Position numbers and translations under genes: made by a program | Shown here: piece by piece, positions 16,398 through 23,939 of the stretch | How the letters are laid out: every line of letters begins with the position of its first letter | How positions within the stretch are numbered: position 1 is the stretch's first letter | Notes under the pieces: generated by a model | Databases searched by the model: none | Told to the model about the DNA's origin: nothing | What the model saw: the letters and a program-made list of their open reading frames with translations, nothing else | NCBI GenBank assembly: GCA_040756655.1 | Contig: JBFLYN010000001.1 | Span: forward strand, 124,001 to 188,000 | Reading direction: 5' to 3' | Source: JBFLYN01 sp040756655 | Lineage (GTDB): Bacteria; Bacillota; Sulfobacillia; UBA8153 | Length of the DNA: 64,000 nucleotides

Positions 16398-16921
16398 CAC
16401 TGTCCCCCCCGGTGGACGCGCGGCACTACCTCGTAGAGGTAGCTATCGCCGGCGTGCAGTTGCACGAACACATGCTGGTCGTCCACAGCCACGCGGTAAC
16501 TGATCCCGGCATTGCCAGCCAGCTCCGCCACGGCTTGGGCCATACGGCTGAAATTGCCGGTGCTGAGCGCTTCGTGGATGTAGAAATGGAGCTGGTGATA
16601 GATGGCTTCCAGATCCCCGCTGCGCCGGTCGCTGACTTTCACCACCAAGTCGCGGCCGCCCATGACCTGCTTGGCTTCATGGTAGATGGACCAGTATGTG
16701 GAGTGGAGGTTGGCTACGTCTTCCAATTGCATGGTGATGAGGGTTACACCATTCTGACTGGAGATGTTGAACTCGGAAATCTCTGGACGGGAAGCCAGAA
16801 CGCGTGCCAGCGGCCTTTGCACTGTTGCCATCTGGGCCAGGTATGAAGACCCTATAAGGAGCAACAACGTGGCCGCCGTGGTCAGCACGACGATCCCCAC
16901 CCGGTATCCCTTGATGTTCAA
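16397..16921 (-). CDS. Membrane-anchored protein of unknown function, partner of FtsH-like gene
   Basis: The 174-residue protein has one N-terminal membrane segment (VGIVVLTTAATLLLLIGSSYL) and then about 145 residues that should lie outside the cytoplasm. I recognise no domain. The C-terminal part alternates strands and helices (VDDQHVFVQLHAGDSYLYEVVPRV). Its stop overlaps the FtsH-like start, so the two are co-translated. That supports a role as substrate adaptor or as a separate periplasmic-side domain of the protease. An extended -10 promoter lies about 30 bases upstream. Confidence 0.7.
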   Translation of the reverse strand: MNIKGYRVGIVVLTTAATLLLLIGSSYLAQMATVQRPLARVLASRPEISEFNISSQNGVTLITMQLEDVANLHSTYWSIYHEAKQVMGGRDLVVKVSDRRSGDLEAIYHQLHFYIHEALSTGNFSRMAQAVAELAGNAGISYRVAVDDQHVFVQLHAGDSYLYEVVPRVHRGGQ

Positions 16922-16952
16922 ACTCCTGCCTCCCAGGATTCAAGGTACCATA

Positions 16953-16958
16953 ATTATA
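16953..16958 (-). promoter_or_regulatory. Extended -10 promoter for the membrane protein/FtsH-like pair
   Basis: On the minus strand TGTTATAAT provides an extended -10 (TGn before TATAAT). No good -35 box is seen 17 bases upstream. It separates this gene pair from rimO. Confidence 0.65.
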
Positions 16959-17045
16959 ACATAAAGACCTGTACCACCCTAGGCCTGTGTGTTATGTAAT
17001 CCTTGGGAGACCTGCAGGTATGGAATCCATGGAGAAACCGCCGGC

Positions 17046-18359
17046 CTACACCAGTTCTCCCTTGAGGTCGTATGCCCCGGCTCCAGTGATGCGCACGCGT
17101 ACCAACTCACCGGCGGGCACGGCTTTTCCCCTTATGATCACCTGGCCGTCCACCTCCGGGGCCTGGTGCTCGCCCCGGCCGTAGGAACGAGACCTGCCCG
17201 ACCGGTCCACCAACACCGTAATGATGCTGCCGACCCGCCCAGCGTTGTTCCGGCGGGCGATGGACTGCTGCAGGCTCATGGCCCGGTCCCGGCGTGATAC
17301 TGCCTCCTTCTCGTCTACCAGCGGTGTCATGGTCGCTGCCGGGGTGTCATCCTCGAGGGAGTACACGAACACACCTACGTGGTCAAAAGCCATTTCCTCC
17401 AAAAACCCCAAGAGCAACTGCACGTCCGCCTCGGTCTCGCCGGGGAACCCTACCATAAAGGTGGACCTCAAGGCAATGGCCGGGATGGCCTCGCGCAGCC
17501 GGGAGATGGTTCCCAGGGAAACCTCCAGCGGTGGCCGGCCCATGCGGGCCAGTACGGACGGGCTGGCATGCTGCAAAGGCAGGTCCAGGTACGCGCAGCA
17601 GTTAGGCGAGGCAGCCATGGCCGCAATGATCTTTTCGTCCAGGTGGGCCGGGTGGGCATACATGACTCGCACCCAGTTTGCGTCCACTTGGCCCAGTTCC
17701 CGGATTAGCACATCTAGCCCTTGGCGCTCGCGGCGGTCATGCCCGTAGGCGGTGGTATCCTGGGCGATGAGCACCAGCTCCTTGACACCACTGGCCACCA
17801 GCCGCTGGGCTTCCTCTAGGACGTCCCCGAGCGACCGGCTGCGCAGCGGGCCGCGGATAGTTGGTATCACACAATAGGCGCACCGGTTATCGCATCCTTC
17901 GGCGATGCGGAGATAGGCAGTATGCGCCGGGGTGGCCAGGACCCGGGGCAGGCGGTCCAATTCTGAGATATCGCACCCTTCGAAATGTCGGGGCCGGGTG
18001 CCGGCCATGGCCTCCCGGACCAAGTCTACAATGCCAGCGGCCGCGCCCGTCCCGCCCATGGCATCCACTTCTGGGAGCTCTTGCCATAGTTCGTCACGGT
18101 AGCGTTCTGACAGGCAACCGGTAACCACCAGCGCCCGGCACGCCCCAAACTCCTTGGCCCGGGCGGCATCCAGCACCGCCTTGATGGACTCCTCCTTGGC
18201 CGGGCCAATAAAGCCGCAGGTATTGACTATCAAGACATCAGCGCGGTTCGAGTCGCGGGTGATCTCGAAACCCGCCGCACGCAAAACTCCGAGCATCCGC
18301 TCGGAGTCCACCAGGTTTTTGGCACAACCCAGGGCAATCATACCGACTTTCAGCGCCAT
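17046..18359 (-). CDS. rimO: Ribosomal protein S12 methylthiotransferase RimO
   Basis: The 437-residue protein has the MiaB/RimO layout. An N-terminal UPF0004 domain has three cysteines (LGCAKNLVDSE, NTCGFIGPAKEESI, VTGCLSERY). The radical-SAM cluster motif is CDNRCAYCVIPTIRG, and a C-terminal TRAM domain ends the protein. GFIGPAKEES and the C-terminal signature favour RimO over MiaB. It methylthiolates an aspartate of ribosomal protein S12. ATG at 18359 follows AGGGGGCG. In related genomes rimO is often followed by pgsA and cinA. Here a membrane protein and FtsH-like gene occupy that place. Confidence 0.94.
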   Translation of the reverse strand: MALKVGMIALGCAKNLVDSERMLGVLRAAGFEITRDSNRADVLIVNTCGFIGPAKEESIKAVLDAARAKEFGACRALVVTGCLSERYRDELWQELPEVDAMGGTGAAAGIVDLVREAMAGTRPRHFEGCDISELDRLPRVLATPAHTAYLRIAEGCDNRCAYCVIPTIRGPLRSRSLGDVLEEAQRLVASGVKELVLIAQDTTAYGHDRRERQGLDVLIRELGQVDANWVRVMYAHPAHLDEKIIAAMAASPNCCAYLDLPLQHASPSVLARMGRPPLEVSLGTISRLREAIPAIALRSTFMVGFPGETEADVQLLLGFLEEMAFDHVGVFVYSLEDDTPAATMTPLVDEKEAVSRRDRAMSLQQSIARRNNAGRVGSIITVLVDRSGRSRSYGRGEHQAPEVDGQVIIRGKAVPAGELVRVRITGAGAYDLKGELV

Positions 18360-18405
18360 CTTTCACGCCCCCTGCTGCCGATTGTACCACGGCGGCCCGA
18401 ACCCA

Positions 18406-18645
18406 TCAACGTCGCCCGCCACCAGCGACCAGCCTGACCCCCACCGCCAGTTCCCGTTCCAGGGCCAGCATGCCCCAATCGACGGCCACCACCACCGGTC
18501 CGCCCAGGGGCAGCCGGGCCAGTACCCTTACCCGGCGGCCCGGCACGATTCCGGCCTGGCTCAGCCGGCGGGCATCCGGGGGACTCAGTTCCGTGCAGCA
18601 CACTACCCCGCTCTGGCCGGGGCGGAGTTGCGCAAGATTCGTCAC
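18406..18645 (-). CDS. feoA: Ferrous iron transport protein FeoA
   Basis: The 79-residue SH3-like protein has the FeoA pattern: LAQLRPGQSGVV, a middle LSQAGIVPGRRVRVLARLPLGGPV, and a C-terminal hydrophobic strand. FeoA helps FeoB import Fe(II). The gene starts 18 bases after the feoB stop. The order feoB-feoA is the reverse of the common feoA-feoB. Confidence 0.85.
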   Translation of the reverse strand: MTNLAQLRPGQSGVVCCTELSPPDARRLSQAGIVPGRRVRVLARLPLGGPVVVAVDWGMLALERELAVGVRLVAGGGRR

Positions 18646-18663
18646 ATGTGGTCATCCTTTCGG

Positions 18664-20421
18664 TCAGGGCAGGATCCGGTGCAGGCACACTCCGGCCACC
18701 ACCGGCAGGACCGCAGCCACCCCGTATACTTTGGCCGCCCCGGCCGGCCCCAGTTCCCGCCAACAGAGCACGGTCACAGGCAGGCAGGGAAAGGACACGC
18801 AGATCATGGCCGCGGCGATGGTGGCCTGGCGGGCGGTAAGTTCCAGGCTCAAGAGCACCAGCGGGGCCAGGTACCGCTGGAGCACCGTGAGTGTCAGGCC
18901 CGCCAGTCCAGGACCAGTGAGCCCGAACCACCGCCCGGCCGGGCCATCCAGTGTGGCCAGGTAGGTCAGCACCGGACTGGCCAGGAGAAGCCTTACCAGT
19001 ACGTTGCAGGCAACCAACAAGGGCAAGACCGAGGCAAAGAAACCTTTGAGCCTGCCGACAGTCTTGTGCAGTATGTTGCGGGGGGAAGGCCACCTCAGAG
19101 GCGGGAGTTCGAGCACCAGCCGGACCGGCCGGCCGGGCAGCCTCGTGTGAAGTGTGCGCCCTAGGAGCACCCCGCCCAAGACCATGGTGCCCAGCACCGG
19201 ACCGGCACTGGCGCCCTTAACGGCCATCAGAGAGCCCACCACAGCGGAAGTGGCGGCGCAAGGCACCACCGTGGCCACCAGGGCGCAGGTGATGAGCCGT
19301 TCCCGGTACCCAGATAGGACACGAGTGGCCAGCACGGCCGGGGCGCGGCACCCGGTACCCAACACCAGCGGTATAAGGCCCGGGCCCGGAATTCCCGACC
19401 AGCTGCACGGGCCATGCAACCCCGCGGATACACGGGCCAGCAACCCGCTGTCCTCCACAAGGCCCATGCTCAGGTACACGGCAAGCATGGCGGGTAGCAC
19501 TGTGCCCAGGGGTACTACCAGCCCTTCGGGTACGGCCCGGGCTACCAGTTCTGCCGTAGGCCCAGTACTGCCCATCACCGCCGCCAGGGCCAACAACCAC
19601 CGGTGAATGGGCGCCACCAACGCCGCCACTGCCTGCTCGGTATACTCAAGAAGTGTAGAAGTAGCCACGGTCGCCATGTACAACAGCACTGCCGCCAACC
19701 CCACCGTAGCCAGGGGGTGCCTCATCCACAATTCCGGCTGGGCCCACACTTGGGAACGAGCCCGGCCACAGGTCGCCCCGGCCGCCAGAGCCTGCGCCCG
19801 GGCGCTCCGGGCGGAATATACTTGCTGAGGCATGGCTTGCTCCAGCGCCTGGAATGCTGCAAGCCGTGGCCAGGTGGCGCCCGGGCGGGAGTATGCCCGG
19901 ATCAGTTCCTCCCATGGTCCGGCCAGTGCCACGTAAGGGGGAGGCGCGTTAGCCCGCAGCAGCGCTTCTGCTAGCTCGTCACGACCTTGACCGCGCGGCG
20001 CAACTACCCCCACCGCAGTGACCCCCAAGAGCTGTCCCAGCCGCCGGGGGTCCACTCTCACGCCCTGCTGTCGGGCCCGGTCCAGCTGGCTGACGGCCAC
20101 CACCACCGGCATCCCGAGATCCAGGACTTGAATGGTCAGCCCCAGCTGGCGCGGAAGGTCGGTGGCATCCACGACGTTGAGAATGCACCCGGCCGTTTCC
20201 AGAACCCTCAGGATCACATCCTGCTCGGGTCCGAGGGCAGTCAGCGAGTACAGGCCGGGGGTATCCACTACTTCCAGCCTAGCCTGACCGGCCTTTAGGA
20301 TGGCACTGCGGGTTTCCACGGTCGTACCGGCGTAGTTGGACACCAAAGCCCGGTACCCGCACAGGAGGTTTAACAGCGAGCTCTTCCCGGCATTGGCATA
20401 GCCCACCAGCACCACCCGCAA
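18664..20421 (-). CDS. feoB: Ferrous iron transport GTPase/permease FeoB
   Basis: The 585-residue protein has an N-terminal G domain (GYANAGKSS as G1, DTPGLYSLT as G3, SQLD as G4) and a C-terminal permease with two Gate-like segments and roughly eight membrane spans, including LVLGTGCRAPAV, PLLVACN and VSFPCLPV. It is shorter than E. coli FeoB (about 773), mainly in the cytoplasmic linker. The start is TTG at 20421, because the frame upstream has a stop five codons away. The FeoB G4 motif is usually NKxD/NMxD, so SQLD is atypical. Divergent from marR, with the shared region holding TTGTA-N19-TACAA. Confidence 0.9.
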   Translation of the reverse strand: MRVVLVGYANAGKSSLLNLLCGYRALVSNYAGTTVETRSAILKAGQARLEVVDTPGLYSLTALGPEQDVILRVLETAGCILNVVDATDLPRQLGLTIQVLDLGMPVVVAVSQLDRARQQGVRVDPRRLGQLLGVTAVGVVAPRGQGRDELAEALLRANAPPPYVALAGPWEELIRAYSRPGATWPRLAAFQALEQAMPQQVYSARSARAQALAAGATCGRARSQVWAQPELWMRHPLATVGLAAVLLYMATVATSTLLEYTEQAVAALVAPIHRWLLALAAVMGSTGPTAELVARAVPEGLVVPLGTVLPAMLAVYLSMGLVEDSGLLARVSAGLHGPCSWSGIPGPGLIPLVLGTGCRAPAVLATRVLSGYRERLITCALVATVVPCAATSAVVGSLMAVKGASAGPVLGTMVLGGVLLGRTLHTRLPGRPVRLVLELPPLRWPSPRNILHKTVGRLKGFFASVLPLLVACNVLVRLLLASPVLTYLATLDGPAGRWFGLTGPGLAGLTLTVLQRYLAPLVLLSLELTARQATIAAAMICVSFPCLPVTVLCWRELGPAGAAKVYGVAAVLPVVAGVCLHRILP

Positions 20422-20586
20422 ATACGACCACCACCTTGCCCGCTTCTAATGAGGCATATGCCGGGCGGGACGCCCCTAGGACTCGGTGCACCTCACCCCG
20501 GGCCATCCTGCGGGCCCGCTTCTCGAGACCGGCCAAGGTGCGGCCCATAACGATGGCCCGGGATGAGTACCCCAGAGAAATGATGC

Positions 20587-20616
20587 TTGTAGCCTACACT
20601 TATTTTATGGTACAAT
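20587..20616 (+). promoter_or_regulatory. marR promoter with inverted-repeat operator
   Basis: The -35 box TTGTAG (20587-20592) and -10 box TACAAT (20611-20616) are 18 bases apart with a TGG before the -10. The same DNA reads TTGTA-N19-TACAA as an inverted repeat and contains a second perfect repeat TGTAG-C-CTACA (20588-20598). On the minus strand it reads TTGTAC...TACAAG and could serve the feoB side. A regulator bound here would cover both directions. Confidence 0.6.
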
Positions 20617-20628
20617 CCCTTCGAGGTG

Positions 20629-21096
20629 ATGTCCGTGGCAGAGCAGGCTGATCCCAACTGCTGCGTACCCGAGGTCGGCGATCTCGTCCAGCGCCTGGTC
20701 CGGGTCTTCCATCTCTTTGAACGCGATCAGATCAAGATCTTCGGGTTTACCACCAGCCAGTGCTACACTTTAGTCGAGATTGCCCGGAGCGGACCCTTAC
20801 CCATGAACGAGCTAAGCACCAAGATGAACCTTGACACCAGTACCATGACCAGGATCGTGGATAACCTGGTCCGCGATGGCCTGGTGCAGAGAGTCAAAGA
20901 TAAAAACGACAGGAGATACGTGGTGGTTGAGCTTACCGAGAGAGGCAAAGAGTCAGAAACCTTGCTCCGGGAGAGCATCGAAGCCTACTACCGGGACATC
21001 ATTGACGGTCTTCCCCGCGGGCAGGTACGGCAGGTTCTCGACTCCGTGCGTTTACTGCTGGCAGCCTTCGAAAAGGCCAACCCCCACTGCTGCTAA
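20629..21096 (+). CDS. MarR-family regulator with terminal cysteine pairs
   Basis: The 155-residue protein is a winged-helix MarR regulator (ARSGPLPMNELSTKMNLDTS, TMTRIVDNLVRDGLVQR, DRRYVVVELTERG). Cysteine pairs stand near both ends (residues 11-12 and the last two residues), with one more Cys in TTSQCYTL. Such cysteines could bind a soft metal or metalloid. Its neighbours are an ArsP-type permease downstream and feoB divergently. The start is uncertain: GTG 20626, ATG 20629 and GTG 20635 are in frame, and the predicted transcript start (about 20623) leaves almost no leader. Confidence 0.85.
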   Translation: MSVAEQADPNCCVPEVGDLVQRLVRVFHLFERDQIKIFGFTTSQCYTLVEIARSGPLPMNELSTKMNLDTSTMTRIVDNLVRDGLVQRVKDKNDRRYVVVELTERGKESETLLRESIEAYYRDIIDGLPRGQVRQVLDSVRLLLAAFEKANPHCC

Positions 21097-21118
21097 AGGG
21101 CTCTCTCGTAGGCTATAG

Positions 21119-21148
21119 TTGTAGGTCCCAAGCATTGGTGCGTACAAG
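21119..21148 (+). promoter_or_regulatory. Second TTGTA-N19-TACAA element before the arsP-like gene
   Basis: TTGTA (21119-21123) and TACAA (21143-21147) are separated by 19 bases, exactly as at 20587-20615. As a promoter it would be TTGTAG-N18-TACAAG, which is a poor -10 box. The conserved arms and spacing suggest a shared operator. Confidence 0.5.
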
Positions 21149-21168
21149 TATGAGGGAGGATTCCATGA

Positions 21169-22150
21169 ATGGTAGTGGTCTTGGAGATGGGTAAAGCGGT
21201 GTTGTACTACCCAAGAGCCGATTGGCCTATCCTGCTAACCGGGATCCTGGTGGCAGTCTCAGTGGCTGTTTATGCACACCCGGCTAAGCTGCGGGCCTTG
21301 CTCAGCCGTCACGCCGGGCTCTCGATCCCTGGCGCCGTGGCATTGGGCGCGTTTACCCCCCCTCTCTGCGCTTGCGGTACCATGGTGGTACTTATATCCT
21401 TATATCCATGGTTGTTACCTCCTTGCCCTGGGGGGCGGTCATGGCTTTCCTGGTTTCCTTCCCAGTTTCTGTTCGAAACAAGCGTTTTTGGGCTCGCGGT
21501 TTGCAGTGGCAATGACGGTATCAGCGCTGGCACTTGGGCTGGCCGCTGGCTTCACGGCCCATTACCTTGAGCAGAGGACTGGTTTCTTTCGCGGCCAGTT
21601 TCGCTGGGCCCAAGACCACGGGCTGGCCCCAGGATGCTGCGACGGTGCCCGGTCACCCGTCTTGCCCCCGGACCCAACGGCGGCAGTCAAGGCTGCTGGC
21701 GTGTGCGGGTGTTCACACCGGCCTAGCTTAGTTGAGAGGTTCAAGCTCAAACAGCTCGCCCAGGGATTCGTCGAACTCGGGCTCAAGCGAATCCTGGTTT
21801 ACTTTGTCCTGTTCATAGTCATCCGCCGGCTGGTGGAGATGATGGTCCCGGCTCACTGGATCACCCTGCTGTTTAGCGGCGATAAGTCATACTCCATCCC
21901 GTTGAGCGCCACCATCGGGCTACCATTGTATGTCTCCAACGCCGCTGCGTTGCCGCTTCTCCGGCCCCTGGTGAACGCAGGTGCGGGAGAAGGCGCGGTA
22001 CGGGCTTTCCTCATAGCGGGCAAGGCGACCGGGGTGCCGGTAATCGCCGGCATGTCTGCCTTACTGAAGCCCCGGGCAGTGCCCTTCTACGTGGGCTTTG
22101 CGTACCTTGGGAGCTTGGTGGCCGGCTATGTCTTCTCCTGGGTCCGGTAG
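21169..22150 (+). pseudogene. Broken ArsP/DUF318-type permease
   Basis: Segments of one permease are spread over three frames. Frame one reads to GAFTPPLCACGTMVVLIS, near the family's metalloid-pore motif. Then an 8-base tandem duplication (CTTATATC twice, 21391-21406) shifts to a frame with MVVTSLPWGAVMAFLVSFPVS. A second shift returns to frame one for ETSVFGLA, and a third at about 21495-21510 goes to FAVAMTVSALALGLAAGF. From there the frame is open to 22150 and carries a Cys-rich loop and LPLYVSNAAALPLLRPLV. Intact relatives export organoarsenicals. A good GAGGGAGGA site precedes ATG 21169. Confidence 0.85.
21391..21406 (+). repeat. 8-bp tandem duplication inside the arsP-like gene
   Basis: CTTATATC occurs at 21391-21398 and again at 21399-21406. 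Removing one copy restores a continuous reading frame VLISMVVTSLPWGAV, so the duplication is the frameshift mutation itself. Confidence 0.85.
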
Positions 22151-22213
22151 GACACCCTGGCCGGTGTTGGTGGAACAAAGGAAGGCACCTCACCGCCCTC
22201 CGGGTCCGTCGAC

Positions 22214-22693
22214 CTAGTCCAGTGGATTTTCCGCAAGGCAACTCTGGCAGCGACCGTAGAACTCCAGGCGGTGGTCGGTGATGCGGAACTGGTACGCACG
22301 CTCCAGCATGCGTTCCATGGGATAGAGGAGGTCTTCCTTGACCTCGGTGATGTTGCCGCAGCCGATGCAGATGAGGTGATGGTGGCGATGGTCTGCGTCG
22401 GGCCCTGCCAGCTCATAACGCGCCCGGCCGTCGCCGAAGTTGGTCTTTTCGACGATATCCAGGTGTTCTAGGAGGTCCAGGGTGCGGTAAACCGTGGCCA
22501 ACCCAATTTCCGGAGCCTTCTTGCTTACCAAAGCATAGAGTTCCTCGGCGCTCAGGTGCTCACCGGCCTTTTCCACCAGGGTCTCTATGATCTTGCTGCG
22601 CTGGCGGGTAAGTTTGTAGCGGCTGCGGTTTACCCGCTCCTTGGCCTCCCTGATGCGTCTTTCCACGCCTGGCTCCCTCTCTCTCACTGGCAT
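22214..22693 (-). CDS. Fur-family metal-dependent regulator
   Basis: The 159-residue protein has the Fur winged helix (LTRQRSKIIETLVEKAGEHLSAEELY and LATVYRTLDLLEHLDIVEK), the regulatory-site segment DHRHHHLICIGCG, and a second CxxC (GRCQSCL), which together form the structural zinc site. It could be Fur (iron), Zur or PerR. The sequence does not decide. Expected role is repression of metal uptake, and the FeoAB genes lie 1.8 kb away. ATG at 22693 is 14 bases after GGAGGA, so a downstream GTG start is also possible. Confidence 0.88.
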   Translation of the reverse strand: MPVREREPGVERRIREAKERVNRSRYKLTRQRSKIIETLVEKAGEHLSAEELYALVSKKAPEIGLATVYRTLDLLEHLDIVEKTNFGDGRARYELAGPDADHRHHHLICIGCGNITEVKEDLLYPMERMLERAYQFRITDHRLEFYGRCQSCLAENPLD

Positions 22694-22736
22694 TCAGCTC
22701 ATTATATTCCTCCAACCTGGTGGGGTCAACCCACTA

Positions 22737-23939
22737 TCAGGGCCTGCTGCTTGCGCTAGCCCCCCGTTCTTGCTTGCGCTCTAACCGAGCCAGCCGGTGC
22801 CGCAAGCGGGTTCGCCAGGGTTCGGTTCGGCCGGCAGGGCCGGACAGTGCCCGGAGCACGACGCGGGCAGCTTCTCGGTAGTCCCGCGCGTGGTGCTCCA
22901 GGTACTTGGCCAGTTCGGTGCAGGCCACCGGGTCGTGATCCGAGGCATCGACGGCGGCTGCAAAGGCAGCCCGGGCCTGCTCCACCTCCCCCAGGCGCTT
23001 TTCCAGGAATCCAAGCCTGCGCAAGGCCCAGACCTCCAGGTGACTGGACAGTCCCGCCTCCAACGCGCGCCGGTAGCATTCCCCGGCCAGCTCATTGAGC
23101 CCCCGTTCTTCATAGGCACGGGCCAGTCCGAGCTCGGCGGGCCCCGGGAAAGGCGGTCTCTGGCGTCCGGTCACGTAGGCTGCAAATTCGCAGCTTAGGG
23201 CCACCAGGCTGAGAATGTCGTGGAGGTTGTGTTGGAAGACGGGTTGGAGGGCGTGCACATCCTTGTGGCGGAGGTACTCGAAGTAGGCGGCGGGGATGAG
23301 GTGACCGGGTATGTCGCCACTGCGGAAAGTCTCCAGCACTCGCTGTTCCAGGCTGGTGAGGCTGCAGTTTTCCAGGCATCGCCCGAAAAAGCGCCGCGAC
23401 CAGTACAGCAGGTCCAGGTGCCCGGCGATAGCCGGTGGGACCTGTGCGTTCATGACAAACCGGTCCGACAAGAGCGGCCAGTCAAAGGCCTTCCCGTTGT
23501 ACGTGACCAGCCAGGCGCTGGGGAGCCATCGCCGCCTCAGTTCGTAGAGAAGAGCGGCCTCCTGTCCCGGCCCGGGCAGGAAATACTGGGTAAGCAGGAG
23601 CCCCGCTCCCACCAGCCGGGCCGTGCCCACTAAGAACACGTGGGTGCCTGCCCCGCCCAGCCCGGTGGTCTCCGTATCCAAAAACAGAAGTTCCGCTGAA
23701 CCGCTGCACTTGTCCAGTACCAGGAACTCCAGGGCGTTGGGGCAGATGTCTCCCAAGTCTCCAATCCGGCGCCCGCCGTGCCGGTATCCTGGGTCGTACC
23801 GGATTTCCCGGATCCAGGCTGGGCCGGCCGGAGTCTCTACCCGTTCAAACCCGGTGATGGCCGGAGGCGCGGGTGGGGTCGCCACCCGGGCAGCGGCCTC
23901 CTTCATGAGTACGCGCAGCCGCTGGATCTGGTCTCTCAT
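22737..23939 (-). CDS. mrfB: MrfB/YprB-type 3'-5' exonuclease with TPR repeats
   Basis: The 400-residue protein has a DEDD exonuclease domain (LLFLDTETTGLGGAGTH with D88 and E90, YNGKAFDWPLL, later HNLHDILSLVAL) and a C-terminal TPR-like part (GLARAYEERGLNELAGECYRRALEAG, in two helices). It matches Bacillus YprB, now MrfB, the nuclease partner of the MrfA helicase in mitomycin-C repair. It overlaps the mrfA end by 95 bases in another frame, an unusually long overlap that makes both ends coding-constrained. ATG 23939 is behind GAAGGGACGAG. Confidence 0.88.
   Translation of the reverse strand: MRDQIQRLRVLMKEAAARVATPPAPPAITGFERVETPAGPAWIREIRYDPGYRHGGRRIGDLGDICPNALEFLVLDKCSGSAELLFLDTETTGLGGAGTHVFLVGTARLVGAGLLLTQYFLPGPGQEAALLYELRRRWLPSAWLVTYNGKAFDWPLLSDRFVMNAQVPPAIAGHLDLLYWSRRFFGRCLENCSLTSLEQRVLETFRSGDIPGHLIPAAYFEYLRHKDVHALQPVFQHNLHDILSLVALSCEFAAYVTGRQRPPFPGPAELGLARAYEERGLNELAGECYRRALEAGLSSHLEVWALRRLGFLEKRLGEVEQARAAFAAAVDASDHDPVACTELAKYLEHHARDYREAARVVLRALSGPAGRTEPWRTRLRHRLARLERKQERGASASSRP

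Noticed and set aside
20279..20548. 89-codon minus-strand frame at the start of feoB
   Set aside because: Half of it lies inside feoB in another frame, there is no good ribosome binding site, and I recognise no family. It is probably chance, though a short leader peptide before feoB cannot be excluded.
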